Positions 51,954 to 61,287 of a stretch of 64,000 nucleotides of DNA are shown piece after piece. The translations under genes and the position numbers were made by a program. The stretch is taken from contig NZ_FNYW01000003.1 in NCBI RefSeq assembly GCF_900109085.1, positions 37,455-101,454 on the forward strand, written 5' to 3'. The notes beneath the pieces are model-generated. The model saw nothing but the letters and a program-made list of their open reading frames with translations, was not told where the DNA came from and did no database searches. Source of the DNA: Alkalibacterium gilvum (GTDB taxonomy: Bacteria > Bacillota > Bacilli > Lactobacillales > Carnobacteriaceae_A). The first letter of the stretch is position 1. Each line of letters begins with the position of its first letter.

Positions 51954-52841
51954 TTATCCTTTCACTCCACCGGCTGTCATCCCTTGAGTCAATTGTTTTT
52001 GAACAAGGATATAAAGCACGAGCGTCGGTAACATAACAATGACCATGCCTGCATAAAGTCGTCCGTAATTGGCAGCTGCTCTTTCTGCAGCCATCAAGTT
52101 GATCAAACCGACCGGTAATGTCTTATTCGCCCCCGGCATCAAAGTCAATGCCAGAATATATTCATTCCAGAATGCCAGGAAATTGAATAATATGACGGTT
52201 ATAATACTTGGTTTAGCCATTGGGATCATAACGACTGTCATCGTTTTAAAGTAGCCGGCGCCATCCATATGGGCTGCTTCTTCAAAATCGTGTGGCAGTG
52301 TTTCAAAATAACTTGACAATAAAAATATGGTGAAAGGTAATGCTGTAGCAGCGTAAACCAATGCGAGAACAAAGCGGTTATTAAGAAAGAACCCACTACC
52401 CATAGCTAGTCTTAATGTGTCGTCCCATTCTAATAGCATGAGAAAAATAGGAACAACGATAAAACTGATATTAACGAATAAGCCTGACCGAATAAGCGTT
52501 TTGAAAAACCGCGATCCTTTAAATTTGAAGCGCGACAGTACATAAGCTGCCGGTAAAGCGACAGCTAGTAAAATGACAAGAGCCAGCGCTGTCACCAAAA
52601 CAGAATTCCACATGTAGGTCCCCATATTGGCTTCTTGGAACGCCTCGATAAAGTTACTCCAATTCAATGACTGGGGTAACGTCCATGGGTTTCCATAAAA
52701 TTCAGCATTTTCTTTGACTGATGCCATAAATACCCAGGCAACTGGAACGATGATCGAAATAGCCAAAGTAATCATAGCAACATAAATAAACAGTTTATAA
52801 AGTGCTTCAGGACTTAATTTTTTCTTTTTCATGAATGCCAC
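51954..52841 (-). CDS. ABC sugar transporter permease (MalG type)
   Basis: Six membrane segments and the EAA loop EEAAHMDGAGYFKTMTVVMIPMAKP mark a binding-protein-dependent carbohydrate permease of the CUT1 class. Length (295) and the position of the loop are normal. It follows its partner permease by six bases and precedes the GH112 gene by 23 bp. With the binding protein it should import galacto-N-biose or a related oligosaccharide. Confidence 0.92.
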   Translation of the reverse strand: MAFMKKKKLSPEALYKLFIYVAMITLAISIIVPVAWVFMASVKENAEFYGNPWTLPQSLNWSNFIEAFQEANMGTYMWNSVLVTALALVILLAVALPAAYVLSRFKFKGSRFFKTLIRSGLFVNISFIVVPIFLMLLEWDDTLRLAMGSGFFLNNRFVLALVYAATALPFTIFLLSSYFETLPHDFEEAAHMDGAGYFKTMTVVMIPMAKPSIITVILFNFLAFWNEYILALTLMPGANKTLPVGLINLMAAERAAANYGRLYAGMVIVMLPTLVLYILVQKQLTQGMTAGGVKG

Positions 52842-52847
52842 CCCCTC

Positions 52848-53738
52848 TTAAAATTCTAATACATCTCTCTTCGTCACTTTCATCAATACCGCTGAAAGGA
52901 TAAATGAGAACAAGAATACGACGACTCCGATCGCCATACCATACCCATACGTTGAATTTGTATAGGCCTGATTGTACATATAAAACAGGAACACTTGAGA
53001 CGAGCCATCAGGACCTCCGCCAGTCATTGTCTGTACAAGCAAAAAACTGAGGTTTATCGTACTGATGATAAAGAATGTGAGTGTCGTTCTTAAATTATTC
53101 CACAGCAAAGGCAAGGTAATGTCTTTGAACTGTACCCATTTATTTGCACCGACTAAAGCCGCTGCCTCATAAAAACTCTCAGGGATACTGGCAATACTCG
53201 ACATATACATAACCATATAGTAACCGATAGCCTGCCAGATCAAAGCAGCAATAAGACTGTAGATAACGATTTTCTGATCGCCAAGCCATAATTGGTGAAG
53301 GTTCTCCAGATTTATTAAACTCAATGTATTATTCAAAAGTCCCTGACTGGGTCTATAAATGGCTGAAAAAATACCTGCAATAACAACGATTGACAAGATA
53401 TTTGGGATATAAAAAATAACTCTGAAAAAATTCTTTCCTTTTAACTTTTCTCTTATTAAAATATTTGCGAAAAATATGGCGACAGCTAAGGTCACTACTG
53501 TAACGACAACAATAAGTAGTATCGTATTTTGAAATGACCGATAGAAATTGCTGTCATTCCATAATATTTTAAAGTTTTCCAGTCCTACAAACGTTTGAGT
53601 ATTTGAAAATCCTCCCCATCGATATAAAGACATTCTAAAAACTTCAAAAGTCGGCCAGACCATAAATATAAGAAATAAAATCACTGCCGGTGAAAGACAA
53701 GCCATAATGAAAAGTCGTTCTCTTTTCTTTCTATTCAT
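52848..53738 (-). CDS. ABC sugar transporter permease (MalF/UgpA type)
   Basis: Six membrane segments and the EAA loop YEAAALVGANKWVQFKDITLPLLWN identify the first CUT1 permease (296 residues). It lies behind an intrinsic hairpin (53787-53816) that separates it from the more highly expressed binding-protein gene. No ATPase gene is in the cluster, so a shared MsmK-like ATPase encoded elsewhere is expected. Confidence 0.92.
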   Translation of the reverse strand: MNRKKRERLFIMACLSPAVILFLIFMVWPTFEVFRMSLYRWGGFSNTQTFVGLENFKILWNDSNFYRSFQNTILLIVVVTVVTLAVAIFFANILIREKLKGKNFFRVIFYIPNILSIVVIAGIFSAIYRPSQGLLNNTLSLINLENLHQLWLGDQKIVIYSLIAALIWQAIGYYMVMYMSSIASIPESFYEAAALVGANKWVQFKDITLPLLWNNLRTTLTFFIISTINLSFLLVQTMTGGGPDGSSQVFLFYMYNQAYTNSTYGYGMAIGVVVFLFSFILSAVLMKVTKRDVLEF

Positions 53739-53786
53739 ATTTTTCTTCCTTTCATTTCTAGTAAAACAAGCTTAAATCCTTTTTAA

Positions 53787-53816
53787 AAAAACGGTGAGTA
53801 AATACTCACCGTTTTT
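53787..53816 (-). terminator. Attenuator/terminator between binding-protein and permease genes
   Basis: AAAAACGGTGAGTA (53787-53800) pairs with TACTCACCGTTTTT (53803-53816). The minus strand continues with T residues. In ABC operons such hairpins lower permease expression relative to the binding protein. Confidence 0.8.
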
Positions 53817-53832
53817 AAAGCAAGTTTCCTGA

Positions 53833-55203
53833 TTATTGTAATGCAGGGCGTAATTGGTCACTAGCTTCTATTACGCTGTTCTGCCATTCTTCAACAGATA
53901 CATCACCAGACATTACACTATCCACTTTTCCGTATAATTCATCACTGATACTTACACCAGGGACTGGATCAGTTGCTGCAAATCCACCCATGGCAGGCAA
54001 TACACCTTCGTCATAGATAGCATAGAATTTCTCGTTCTGACCTGTTAGAAGATCTGTACTTCCTTCTACTGGCTGGATTGCGTTAGATTCTGCAAAGATA
54101 TCCACAGCTTCATCAGCGTACATATAGGTTACAAATTCTTTAGCTGCGTCAATGTTCTGCGCTTCAGAAGGCACCCAGATTTGTTCAAAGAATGTGAATG
54201 CATAACGGTCCGCATCATCTTCAAAGGCTGGTACAGCCATCATATCCCATTCAAATCCATCTGCTCTTGGTGCTTCTTCCATTTCTCCAACGATCCATGT
54301 ACCATTTGGCATGAATAACGTTTCATTATCTAAAAGTAACTGCTGGTTTTGAGTGAAGTCGTTCGGATTTGCATTCGCAGTAGTATCTGGATGTGCGTAT
54401 TGACTTAAATCTCCAATTGTTTCAAATACTTTTGTCGCTTCGTCTGATGCCCATGCGCCCTCTTCATAACTCATTGCTGATTCGAAGAAGTCAGAACCAC
54501 CGGATGCATACAACATTGAACCGACAAGCGTATCTAGATAGCCACTGGTTGGGTAAGTGAACAGGTATTTATCATCTTCCATAGCCGTTTCTCCAAGAGC
54601 CATCATTTCATCCCAAGTTGTTGGTGCTTCCCAGCCTTTTTCTTCAAATAGTCCACTGTTGTAGAATAAACCAGTTGGACTGTAGAACATTGGCATCAGG
54701 TATGTTTCATCATTACCATAAGGGTTTGTTACCATTGTATCGGTAAAGCCTGGCAGGAGTTTTTCAGACACTTTGACATCTTCACCGTAAACGTTCATGT
54801 CCAATACATCGGTCAAGTTCTCCAGACCATCTTCTTTAATCAATGTTTCTGTTAGTGCTTCTTCTCTAGATACACTCAAAAGAACAACGTCAGGGTAATC
54901 ACCGGCCTGCATATTCGGACGGATCACTTCTTCCAGATTAGCTGCAAGAGTCAGCTCGATATCGACATTTTCATTAGCTGATTCATAAGCGGTTTCAATT
55001 TCATTCCACATTTCCTCGCCGTAACCGGATGTTAACGCTGCTACATTCAACGTCACTGCTTCATCTGAAGAAGTATCTGTTTCTTCTGTGGTTTCTTCTG
55101 AACTTGTATCTGTATCTTCAGCATCGTCTGTGGTGCCACACGCAGCGAGAGACAGAGTCATGAATGATGCCAGCCCAAATTTCATTAATTTTTCTTTAGT
55201 CAT
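53833..55203 (-). CDS. ABC transporter sugar-binding lipoprotein
   Basis: A lipobox (SLAAC, Cys22) is followed by a Ser/Thr/Asp-rich linker and a family 1 extracellular solute-binding fold: VNVAALTSGYGEEMWNEIETAYESANENVDIELTLAANLEEVIRPNMQAGDYPDVVLL is the typical N-terminal lobe. At 456 residues it is full length. As the first gene of the transporter operon, with a cre site upstream and a divergent AraC gene, it is the presumed receptor for galacto-N-biose-type sugars. Confidence 0.92.
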   Translation of the reverse strand: MTKEKLMKFGLASFMTLSLAACGTTDDAEDTDTSSEETTEETDTSSDEAVTLNVAALTSGYGEEMWNEIETAYESANENVDIELTLAANLEEVIRPNMQAGDYPDVVLLSVSREEALTETLIKEDGLENLTDVLDMNVYGEDVKVSEKLLPGFTDTMVTNPYGNDETYLMPMFYSPTGLFYNSGLFEEKGWEAPTTWDEMMALGETAMEDDKYLFTYPTSGYLDTLVGSMLYASGGSDFFESAMSYEEGAWASDEATKVFETIGDLSQYAHPDTTANANPNDFTQNQQLLLDNETLFMPNGTWIVGEMEEAPRADGFEWDMMAVPAFEDDADRYAFTFFEQIWVPSEAQNIDAAKEFVTYMYADEAVDIFAESNAIQPVEGSTDLLTGQNEKFYAIYDEGVLPAMGGFAATDPVPGVSISDELYGKVDSVMSGDVSVEEWQNSVIEASDQLRPALQ

Positions 55204-55246
55204 TATATTTTCCTCCTAATTCATTTGTACGTTCAGTTTACTTTTT

Positions 55247-55260
55247 TACAAACGCTTTCA
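55247..55260 (-). promoter_or_regulatory. cre (CcpA) site upstream of the transporter operon
   Basis: On the minus strand the site is TGAAAGCGTTTGTA, one mismatch from TGWNANCGNTNWCA. It lies about 45 bp upstream of the binding-protein start, in the divergent AraC promoter region, and predicts carbon catabolite repression. Confidence 0.65.
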
Positions 55261-55349
55261 CCATAAAAATATTGCTCCGATTATTATATATCTTGCTATC
55301 ATTTTAAATTAGAGATAAAATAAAATAAACGACCAAAGGAGTATGTGCA

Positions 55350-56186
55350 ATGGCCTATGAAATTCACAAAATAAAAGATGAGATCAAACGACTTCCCGTC
55401 CGTCTACTCTACGTTACACATTCCTCGTATGATAAAGGATGGCACAGCAGACCCCACTCCCATGATTTTGTTGAGCTTTTCTATATCGTTAAAGGTGAAG
55501 GAGCTTTTGTGGTAAACGATAGTGAGTATCATGTCGAAAAAGATCAGCTGGTTATTATTGATGCTAATGTTAGTCATACAGAAAAATCCTCAAATGAAGA
55601 CTCTTTAGAGTATATTACTTTAGGGTTTGACGGGATAACTTTTGGTAAAAACAAAAACAACATCAAGGAAACCATTATTATTTACGAAGACACTCTTCTG
55701 GAAATTTTTTCTCTAGTTGATTTCCTTTTAAAAGAATTGAAAAAGAATCAGGATCAAGCCTTTCACATAAGCCGGAATATTTTAGAAATCATCATCTTGA
55801 AAATCAATCAATTTCACAATGTAGAGATTCAGGAATCTTCCAACCAGAGAATAAAGAGTAATGTCTATGAACTCATAAAATACATAGACCTCAATTACAG
55901 CGAGTGGATAACACTGGATGACCTGGCAAATATTAGTCACTTAAATAAATATTATCTGTCTCACACCTTTAAAAATGAAACGGGTCTTTCACCTATAGAC
56001 TATCTGAATCAGACACGTATAAAAAATGCTAAAATACTTCTTGAAAGTACAAATTACTCTATCTCTGATATCGCCGGTTTTACTGGTTTTTCTTCTCAGT
56101 CATTTTTCTCCCAGCGATTCAAAAAAATGACCTCTGTTTCTCCAAGCAAATATCGGGAACAGCAACAAGCTGATTTGATCCAATAA
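55350..56186 (+). CDS. AraC family transcriptional regulator
   Basis: An N-terminal cupin-like sugar-sensing domain (HSRPHSHDFVELFYIVKGEGAFVVNDSEYHVEKDQLVIID) and a C-terminal pair of helix-turn-helix motifs (LDDLANISHLNKYYLSHTFKNETGLSPIDYL and ISDIAGFTGFSSQSFFSQRFKK) make a standard 278-residue AraC activator. It is divergent from the transporter operon, its likely target, and it ends at a bidirectional terminator shared with the sulfatase gene. Confidence 0.92.
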   Translation: MAYEIHKIKDEIKRLPVRLLYVTHSSYDKGWHSRPHSHDFVELFYIVKGEGAFVVNDSEYHVEKDQLVIIDANVSHTEKSSNEDSLEYITLGFDGITFGKNKNNIKETIIIYEDTLLEIFSLVDFLLKELKKNQDQAFHISRNILEIIILKINQFHNVEIQESSNQRIKSNVYELIKYIDLNYSEWITLDDLANISHLNKYYLSHTFKNETGLSPIDYLNQTRIKNAKILLESTNYSISDIAGFTGFSSQSFFSQRFKKMTSVSPSKYREQQQADLIQ

Positions 56187-56233
56187 GTGTCGTAGACTTG
56201 TAAGTAAATGCTTTATAAAATATTTCAAGACAC

Positions 56234-56265
56234 AAAAAGGCTGAGCCGCATGACTCGGCCTTTTT
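56234..56265. terminator. Bidirectional terminator between AraC and sulfatase genes
   Basis: AAAAAGGCTGAG (56234-56245) pairs with CTCGGCCTTTTT (56254-56265), one G-T pair, with T-runs in both directions. Confidence 0.85.
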
Positions 56266-56295
56266 GGTCATTTTAGTACTATCTATCCACCTATA

Positions 56296-57765
56296 TTATG
56301 TTTCTTGTTCTTTATTCAAAAACGATAACGTGGATTTCGTTCTTTCAAGCTGAACCAGTTCATCGTTGACAACAAACGATTCTTCTCGATCTCGCAGCTC
56401 ATCAATCAAGTGATTTTTCAGCTGCCTTTTTATCTCATTATGCTTTGGATTGTTCGACTCATCTATTTCTTCTTTGGGATCTAAAGACAAATGGAATAAT
56501 TGCTCGGTTCCTCTGACGGGATACCAAATATATTTCCATTCTTTTGTTAAGATAAACTGATTGGAATCTTTTTTGAAGCTGTGCTCGCCATGGATATAGT
56601 CTCGTGTAACTGTATGATGTCGCTTAAGGTTTTCTTTTAAGCTAATCCCATCAACTCCGTCTACCTTTTCATCAGCAGCAATGTCCACTAAAGTCGGGAA
56701 AACATCCTTTAACTCAACAAGTTCATCAATGGTTCCCACTTTCCCTTCGAGTAAATCAGCAGGATCATACAGGATAAAAGGAATGTGCGTACTCCCTTGA
56801 TAAGGATAAGATTTGCGGAACAAGTGATGTTCGCCCAGCTGATCCCCATGGTCCGAAAGAAACAGGATGACTGTGTTTTTATTTAGATCATGTTCTTCCA
56901 GCGCAATAAGAAACCGACCGATTTGATGATCGATATGGGTGATGGAACCATAATAGCCCCTTCTCATTCTGTCCATATCCTGTTTACTGTAGTTTCCTTT
57001 CAGCGCAGTCGTAGAGAATAACGGTGCCTCTTTTTCCTCAAATATCCAGTCTCCTGTATTAACTTCGGGTGCATCCTCACTGATGTCTTTATACATATTA
57101 TAATAGTATTCTGGCGGATCAAGTGGAGAGTGCGGACGGGCAAAAGACATATTCAAAAAGAACGGCACTGTTGGATCTCTGCGTTTCAAGAAATCAATCG
57201 ACTCTGAAACGATCCAGTTGGTCGGATGCAGCTCTTCTTCATACATCCAAGGACGAGCGACCCAGGAATTGCAGTGCAGACCAATATCCATCAGATCGGC
57301 GTCCACGCCTTTTTTTCTTTTGAACCACATCAAGTAGTCATCTACATTTTCAAACTGAGAGCGGTACGGTTTTCTGTATTTTCTAGCTTCGTGCAAGTAA
57401 CCGTCATGCAGCATTACATGATCGAACCCCAGTCGATTTCTTTCAGGATACACATGCATTTTTCCTATGCACTCTGTCTGATAACCTAAAGAAGAAAACG
57501 TTCCAGCCAACGTGCGGTCATAAGCCCAGTCTACACCATCTTCATAACCTACTCTACCATGGTTTTTTTGAGAAAGACCGGTCATTAAAGCTGCTCTTGA
57601 TGGGATACAGCTCGGTACTGCTGTAAAAGCATTTTTAAAATTATATCCTTGAGCAGCCATCATATCCAGGTTGGGCGATGAAACGATGGGATGACCATTT
57701 GCCGCGATACTGTCAAATCTGAGCTGATCGACCATCATCAATATGATATTGGGTTTATCTTTCAA
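56296..57765 (-). CDS. Cys-type sulfatase, probably acting on sulfated glycans
   Basis: The formylglycine motif C53-I-P-S-R (PSCIPSRAALMTG), the metal-binding start NIILMMVDQLRFDS and the later LSDHGDQLGEHHLFRKSYPYQGSTHIPF identify an S1-type sulfatase of 489 residues. No signal peptide is seen, so it should work on imported, sulfated sugars in the cytoplasm. It needs conversion of Cys53 by a maturing enzyme; none is encoded here. It is the last gene of the AgaS-LacC-LacD unit, which suggests sulfated GalNAc or galactose from mucin-like glycans as substrates; the exact position specificity cannot be predicted. Confidence 0.85.
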   Translation of the reverse strand: MKDKPNIILMMVDQLRFDSIAANGHPIVSSPNLDMMAAQGYNFKNAFTAVPSCIPSRAALMTGLSQKNHGRVGYEDGVDWAYDRTLAGTFSSLGYQTECIGKMHVYPERNRLGFDHVMLHDGYLHEARKYRKPYRSQFENVDDYLMWFKRKKGVDADLMDIGLHCNSWVARPWMYEEELHPTNWIVSESIDFLKRRDPTVPFFLNMSFARPHSPLDPPEYYYNMYKDISEDAPEVNTGDWIFEEKEAPLFSTTALKGNYSKQDMDRMRRGYYGSITHIDHQIGRFLIALEEHDLNKNTVILFLSDHGDQLGEHHLFRKSYPYQGSTHIPFILYDPADLLEGKVGTIDELVELKDVFPTLVDIAADEKVDGVDGISLKENLKRHHTVTRDYIHGEHSFKKDSNQFILTKEWKYIWYPVRGTEQLFHLSLDPKEEIDESNNPKHNEIKRQLKNHLIDELRDREESFVVNDELVQLERTKSTLSFLNKEQET

Positions 57766-57801
57766 CCTTCTGCCTCCAATCTGCTATCTTATCTTTATAG
57801 T

Positions 57802-57846
57802 TCAAAAGCAGTTACGCTTTATTTAAAATGCGGTAACTGCTTTTGA
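57802..57846 (-). terminator. Hairpin between lacD and the sulfatase gene
   Basis: TCAAAAGCAGTTAC (57802-57815) pairs with GTAACTGCTTTTGA (57833-57846). The T-run is weak, so it may reduce rather than stop transcription into the sulfatase gene. Confidence 0.6.
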
Positions 57847-57855
57847 TTAATTGCT

Positions 57856-58854
57856 TTAAGCTTGTTTAATTTTTTCTTTCCATGACAAGGCCGTCACATC
57901 GACCACGTCATTTAATTCAGTGATATTGCGTACGCCCTGATCGCTCAGCCAGTCTTCACCTGCTTGTTTTCCTTCTGATGCATAAGGAAGCACACTGTTT
58001 TTCCATGTGGCACGTCCACAAAGTACACCGTTGAATGTTGATTTTGCTTCATGTGCAAATTTCAATGTTTCCTGGAACATTTGTGCAGAAACACCTGCAC
58101 TTAAGAAGATAAACGGTAAGTCCGTGGCTTCACTTTGTTCTTTGTAGTAGCCTTGAGCCTCTTCTTTGGAATAAACTTCTTCTCCCGCTTCAGCAAACCC
58201 TTCAACATACTGCATATGAACAGGTACTTCCACTTTCAAAACATCAACATTATAACGGGGTTTAGAAAATTCTTTCATTGCTTCGATGACTTTGTGTGGC
58301 TTCACTTTAGCATAGTCTTTTCCTTTGGCATCGTCAATTTTGGAATCATAGGTAACGATTTCTAAAAAGAATGGAATGTCTTCGCCGATACATTCAGAAC
58401 CCACACGTTCCATATAAACGTGTTTAAATTCATTGATCTTTTCATCTTCATCCACATCATAGTAAAGCAAGAATTTCACTGCATCTACGCCAGCTTCTTT
58501 CAGTCTTTTCACTGACCATTCTTCCAGAAGATCCGGTAAACGTCCAGGTTCTGTTGCATCGTAGCCTGTTTTTTCATAGGCCAGAAGTAATCCTGATTCA
58601 CTGTCTCTTTCTTTCGTAGCAGGAATCCCGTACTCAGGATCTAGAAGAATTGAAGAGGAATAAGGCGTCAGTACTTTGGAAATCAGTTTTTTGAATTCAA
58701 TAATTCCTTCGTCCCCAATTTTTTCTTTCGAACCTTCGGCGATCATTTTCTTCAAAGAGCCTCTTTGATCGATCGCTAGGGCTGAAATAACGCCTTCTTT
58801 TGTTGATAATCTTTCCATTGCTTCGTATTTATTTTTGCTGATTGTTTTCATCAT
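57856..58854 (-). CDS. lacD: Tagatose 1,6-diphosphate aldolase
   Basis: LacD splits tagatose-1,6-bisphosphate into dihydroxyacetone phosphate and glyceraldehyde-3-P. The class I aldolase barrel of the LacD family is recognised from [56 protein letters not shown] and [11 protein letters not shown]. Length 332 is typical. It is 18 bp downstream of lacC and forms the last step of the GalNAc/tagatose route of this operon. Confidence 0.93.
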   Translation of the reverse strand: MMKTISKNKYEAMERLSTKEGVISALAIDQRGSLKKMIAEGSKEKIGDEGIIEFKKLISKVLTPYSSSILLDPEYGIPATKERDSESGLLLAYEKTGYDATEPGRLPDLLEEWSVKRLKEAGVDAVKFLLYYDVDEDEKINEFKHVYMERVGSECIGEDIPFFLEIVTYDSKIDDAKGKDYAKVKPHKVIEAMKEFSKPRYNVDVLKVEVPVHMQYVEGFAEAGEEVYSKEEAQGYYKEQSEATDLPFIFLSAGVSAQMFQETLKFAHEAKSTFNGVLCGRATWKNSVLPYASEGKQAGEDWLSDQGVRNITELNDVVDVTALSWKEKIKQA

Positions 58855-58872
58855 TGATATCTCCTCTTAAAT

Positions 58873-59820
58873 TTAATTTAGTGCTTCAACCGTTATTTGA
58901 TCGAAAATGGCATCAAAATCTGTCGCATCGATGGATCCCGTCTTTTCATTTAAAGCATTGAGAACCCCTGTGGTCATCGCTGTTTTAATGCCTTCTTCAA
59001 CTGATTGCTTGTTTTCTAAAGCAGACGCAAGCCCCGCAACTGTAGCATCTCCTGAACCTACCGGATTGACAGCGTCTACTTTTGGAATAGTGACTTTGTA
59101 ACTATTTTCTTCCCACTTAACGTAAGAGCCTTTGGACCCATCTGAAACCATCACGCATTCAATGCCGCTGAATTTTTCAGATTGCAGTGCTTCCCTGATT
59201 GCCTTCTCTGATGTGAAGTCGGAGTCAGAAAACAGACCCTTCAGTTCATCTATATTCGGCTTTATGGCAAATGGTTTTACTTTTGAATCCATTACATTTT
59301 TTAACACGCTACCACTTGTATCAAGGATAACTTTGATGTTTCTGTCCTTGCACTTTTTTATGACTTTGACGTAATAATCATCAGGCAAACCTTTTGGCAG
59401 ACTTCCAGATATCGTTACAACAGCGACTTCATCTAAAAGTGTTTCCAGATGGTTTAAAAAGTTGTCGCCTTCTTCCTTGGAAATAACCGGACCGGATTCT
59501 AAAATTTCCGTCTGCTTGCCGCTATCGTGAATGACAGCGATACAGTTCCTGGATTCTTGGGAAATCGGCATAAATCGTTCTGGTATTTCCTGATCGTTCA
59601 GTTGATTTTTGATATATTCCCCAATCGTTCCACCTAAAAGACCTGTGGCCGTAACCGACTCATCCAGCTGTGACAAGACTCTGGCTACATTCAAACCTTT
59701 ACCCCCAGCCGTTTTTGATACGGTCGACACCCGGTTCACATCGTCAATGTGCAAGGTGTCCAGTTGATAATTGATATCAACTGAAGGATTCAGTGTTATC
59801 GTTAATATCATTTTTTTCAT
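58873..59820 (-). CDS. lacC: Tagatose-6-phosphate kinase
   Basis: A PfkB-family kinase of 315 residues with SKTAGGKGLNVARVLSQL near residue 36 and the anion-hole motif NPVGSGDATVAG near 250. LacC phosphorylates tagatose-6-P to the 1,6-bisphosphate; fructose-1-P kinases are close relatives, but the neighbours agaS and lacD settle the role. The true start may be the second Met (59811, MILTITLNPS), because AAAGGA abuts the first ATG. Confidence 0.9.
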   Translation of the reverse strand: MKKMILTITLNPSVDINYQLDTLHIDDVNRVSTVSKTAGGKGLNVARVLSQLDESVTATGLLGGTIGEYIKNQLNDQEIPERFMPISQESRNCIAVIHDSGKQTEILESGPVISKEEGDNFLNHLETLLDEVAVVTISGSLPKGLPDDYYVKVIKKCKDRNIKVILDTSGSVLKNVMDSKVKPFAIKPNIDELKGLFSDSDFTSEKAIREALQSEKFSGIECVMVSDGSKGSYVKWEENSYKVTIPKVDAVNPVGSGDATVAGLASALENKQSVEEGIKTAMTTGVLNALNEKTGSIDATDFDAIFDQITVEALN

Positions 59821-59832
59821 TCCTTTAACCAG

Positions 59833-61002
59833 TTATTTATAATTATGAATTGTTACGCCTTGAACGACTCGGTTGACAGTACCTGTTGGTGATGGATTAT
59901 CCGGTTTGTTGTTTAATTTTACTGACGTCATAAGTGCCAGCGTTTGGGCAAAGACAACATAAGGTAATGCGAGATAAGCATCATGTAAATCGACTTCTGA
60001 TGTTTTTTCATATAAGAATGAGTCGCCTTCAAAGTGATCTTTCGCATCTGTTGTCAATGACCAGATCGTTTTAGCAATCTTATCTGCGTGAAGCTCCTTT
60101 AATAAATCTTGGTCATACTGTCTTGTGTATGCATTTGTAGAATTAAAGACAATAATTGCTGTGTCTTCATTCACGATTGATTTAGGTCCATGTCTGAATC
60201 CTAAAGGTGATTCATATGCAGTGACCACTTCACCTGCAGTCAGCTCGAGCATTTTAAGCTGAGCTTCTATACTCAAACCCTCCAGGCTGCCAGAACCAAG
60301 ATAGACGATACGGCTGAATCCTTTTTCTGCAATTTCCATGATCGTATCTTCGCGACTGATCACACTCTCACCCAGATTAATGAGTTCTCCAACTATACTT
60401 TCTTTTTCTGTTTCTTCTATTGTATCTAATACCAGCAATGTGGTTAAAGTCATGGTTGTAAATGACCCTGTCATAGCAAAGCCTTGATCATTTGCTCTCT
60501 CAGGCATCAATAAAACTAAATTCTTAGCGTCACCTTGCGCTTTCTGGGCAAGTTTTCCGTCTTTTGAACACGTAATAGTCAACTGATAAAAATCATCGAT
60601 CATTTTAGAAGCTGTATCAACAGTAGCAACACTTTCAGGGCTGTTCCCACTTCTAGCGAAAGAAACTAAAAGAGTTGGAATTTCTTTCTCAAAATACTGA
60701 TAGGGATTCGATACCAGGGTCGTTGTAGGAATACTTTCTATTTCGATAGCCGTATTCTTATATTTTTCCCTCAAATAAGGTGTGACCGTTTCTCCCACGT
60801 AAGCAGATGTTCCTGCTCCTGTAAAAATAACTCTGAGTCTTTCATGATTTTTTTTGATATTATCTATGAAAGCATCAATGTCATTCTTTTTCGCCTTATA
60901 ATTAGCAAGTGTCTCTTTCCAAAGTTCAGGCTGCTGCTTTATTTCCTTTGTTGTATTAAGTGCATCCTTTTGCTCTAATTCTTTTTCTGTCAAATTAAAC
61001 AT
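59833..61002 (-). CDS. agaS: Galactosamine-6-phosphate deaminase/isomerase (AgaS, two SIS domains)
   Basis: The 389-residue protein has two SIS domains, with GAGTSAYVGET near residue 61 and YLGSGSLEGLSIEAQLKMLELTAGEVVTAYESPLGFRHGPKSIVN near 235. This is the AgaS family, which deaminates and isomerises galactosamine-6-P to tagatose-6-P and ammonia. It opens the agaS-lacC-lacD-sulfatase unit. No NagA-type deacetylase is in the window, so GalNAc-6-P must be deacetylated by an enzyme encoded elsewhere. Two GntR-type palindromes and a cre site lie upstream. Confidence 0.9.
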   Translation of the reverse strand: MFNLTEKELEQKDALNTTKEIKQQPELWKETLANYKAKKNDIDAFIDNIKKNHERLRVIFTGAGTSAYVGETVTPYLREKYKNTAIEIESIPTTTLVSNPYQYFEKEIPTLLVSFARSGNSPESVATVDTASKMIDDFYQLTITCSKDGKLAQKAQGDAKNLVLLMPERANDQGFAMTGSFTTMTLTTLLVLDTIEETEKESIVGELINLGESVISREDTIMEIAEKGFSRIVYLGSGSLEGLSIEAQLKMLELTAGEVVTAYESPLGFRHGPKSIVNEDTAIIVFNSTNAYTRQYDQDLLKELHADKIAKTIWSLTTDAKDHFEGDSFLYEKTSEVDLHDAYLALPYVVFAQTLALMTSVKLNNKPDNPSPTGTVNRVVQGVTIHNYK

Positions 61003-61090
61003 GTTTCTCCTCCTATTTTTTAAAAAATCATTGTTATTCGTCGTTTTAAACTTTTTAGTACTTTATTTCAACTGTCCAGTTCCCACGCAC

Positions 61091-61106
61091 TTGTTATGAC
61101 CAGTCA
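61091..61106. promoter_or_regulatory. Palindromic operator 1 for the GntR regulator
   Basis: ACTTGTTATGACCAGT, an imperfect palindrome. It closely matches the sequence at 61142-61157 and a partial copy at 61254-61269 on the minus strand (ACTGGTTATGACGACA). It lies in the agaS promoter region. Confidence 0.65.
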
Positions 61107-61115
61107 TCTATAGTG

Positions 61116-61129
61116 TAAACGGTGTCCTT
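61116..61129 (+). promoter_or_regulatory. cre-like site upstream of agaS
   Basis: TGTAAACGGTGTCC matches TGWNANCGNTNWCA at all but the last position. It sits between the two operator palindromes, so repression by glucose and by the GntR protein may be integrated here. Confidence 0.5.
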
Positions 61130-61141
61130 TCAAAAGTCAAC

Positions 61142-61157
61142 TGGTTATAACAAGTTT
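61142..61157. promoter_or_regulatory. Palindromic operator 2 for the GntR regulator
   Basis: ACTGGTTATAACAAGT. With operator 1 it gives the consensus ACTKGTTATRACMAGT, 51 bp centre to centre. The partial third copy (61254-61269) is 19 bp beyond the stop codon of the GntR gene at 61288. Confidence 0.65.
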
Positions 61158-61287
61158 GTTTTTCATCTCATCTCCTTCTAATGAAGGCTCTTTATTTCAT
61201 CTAAACTTCTAAACAGTATGAGTACTTTAATTTTACTTGTTTCATACTGGTAATGTCGTCATAACCAGTTAGTTCAAAGCTATAGAA

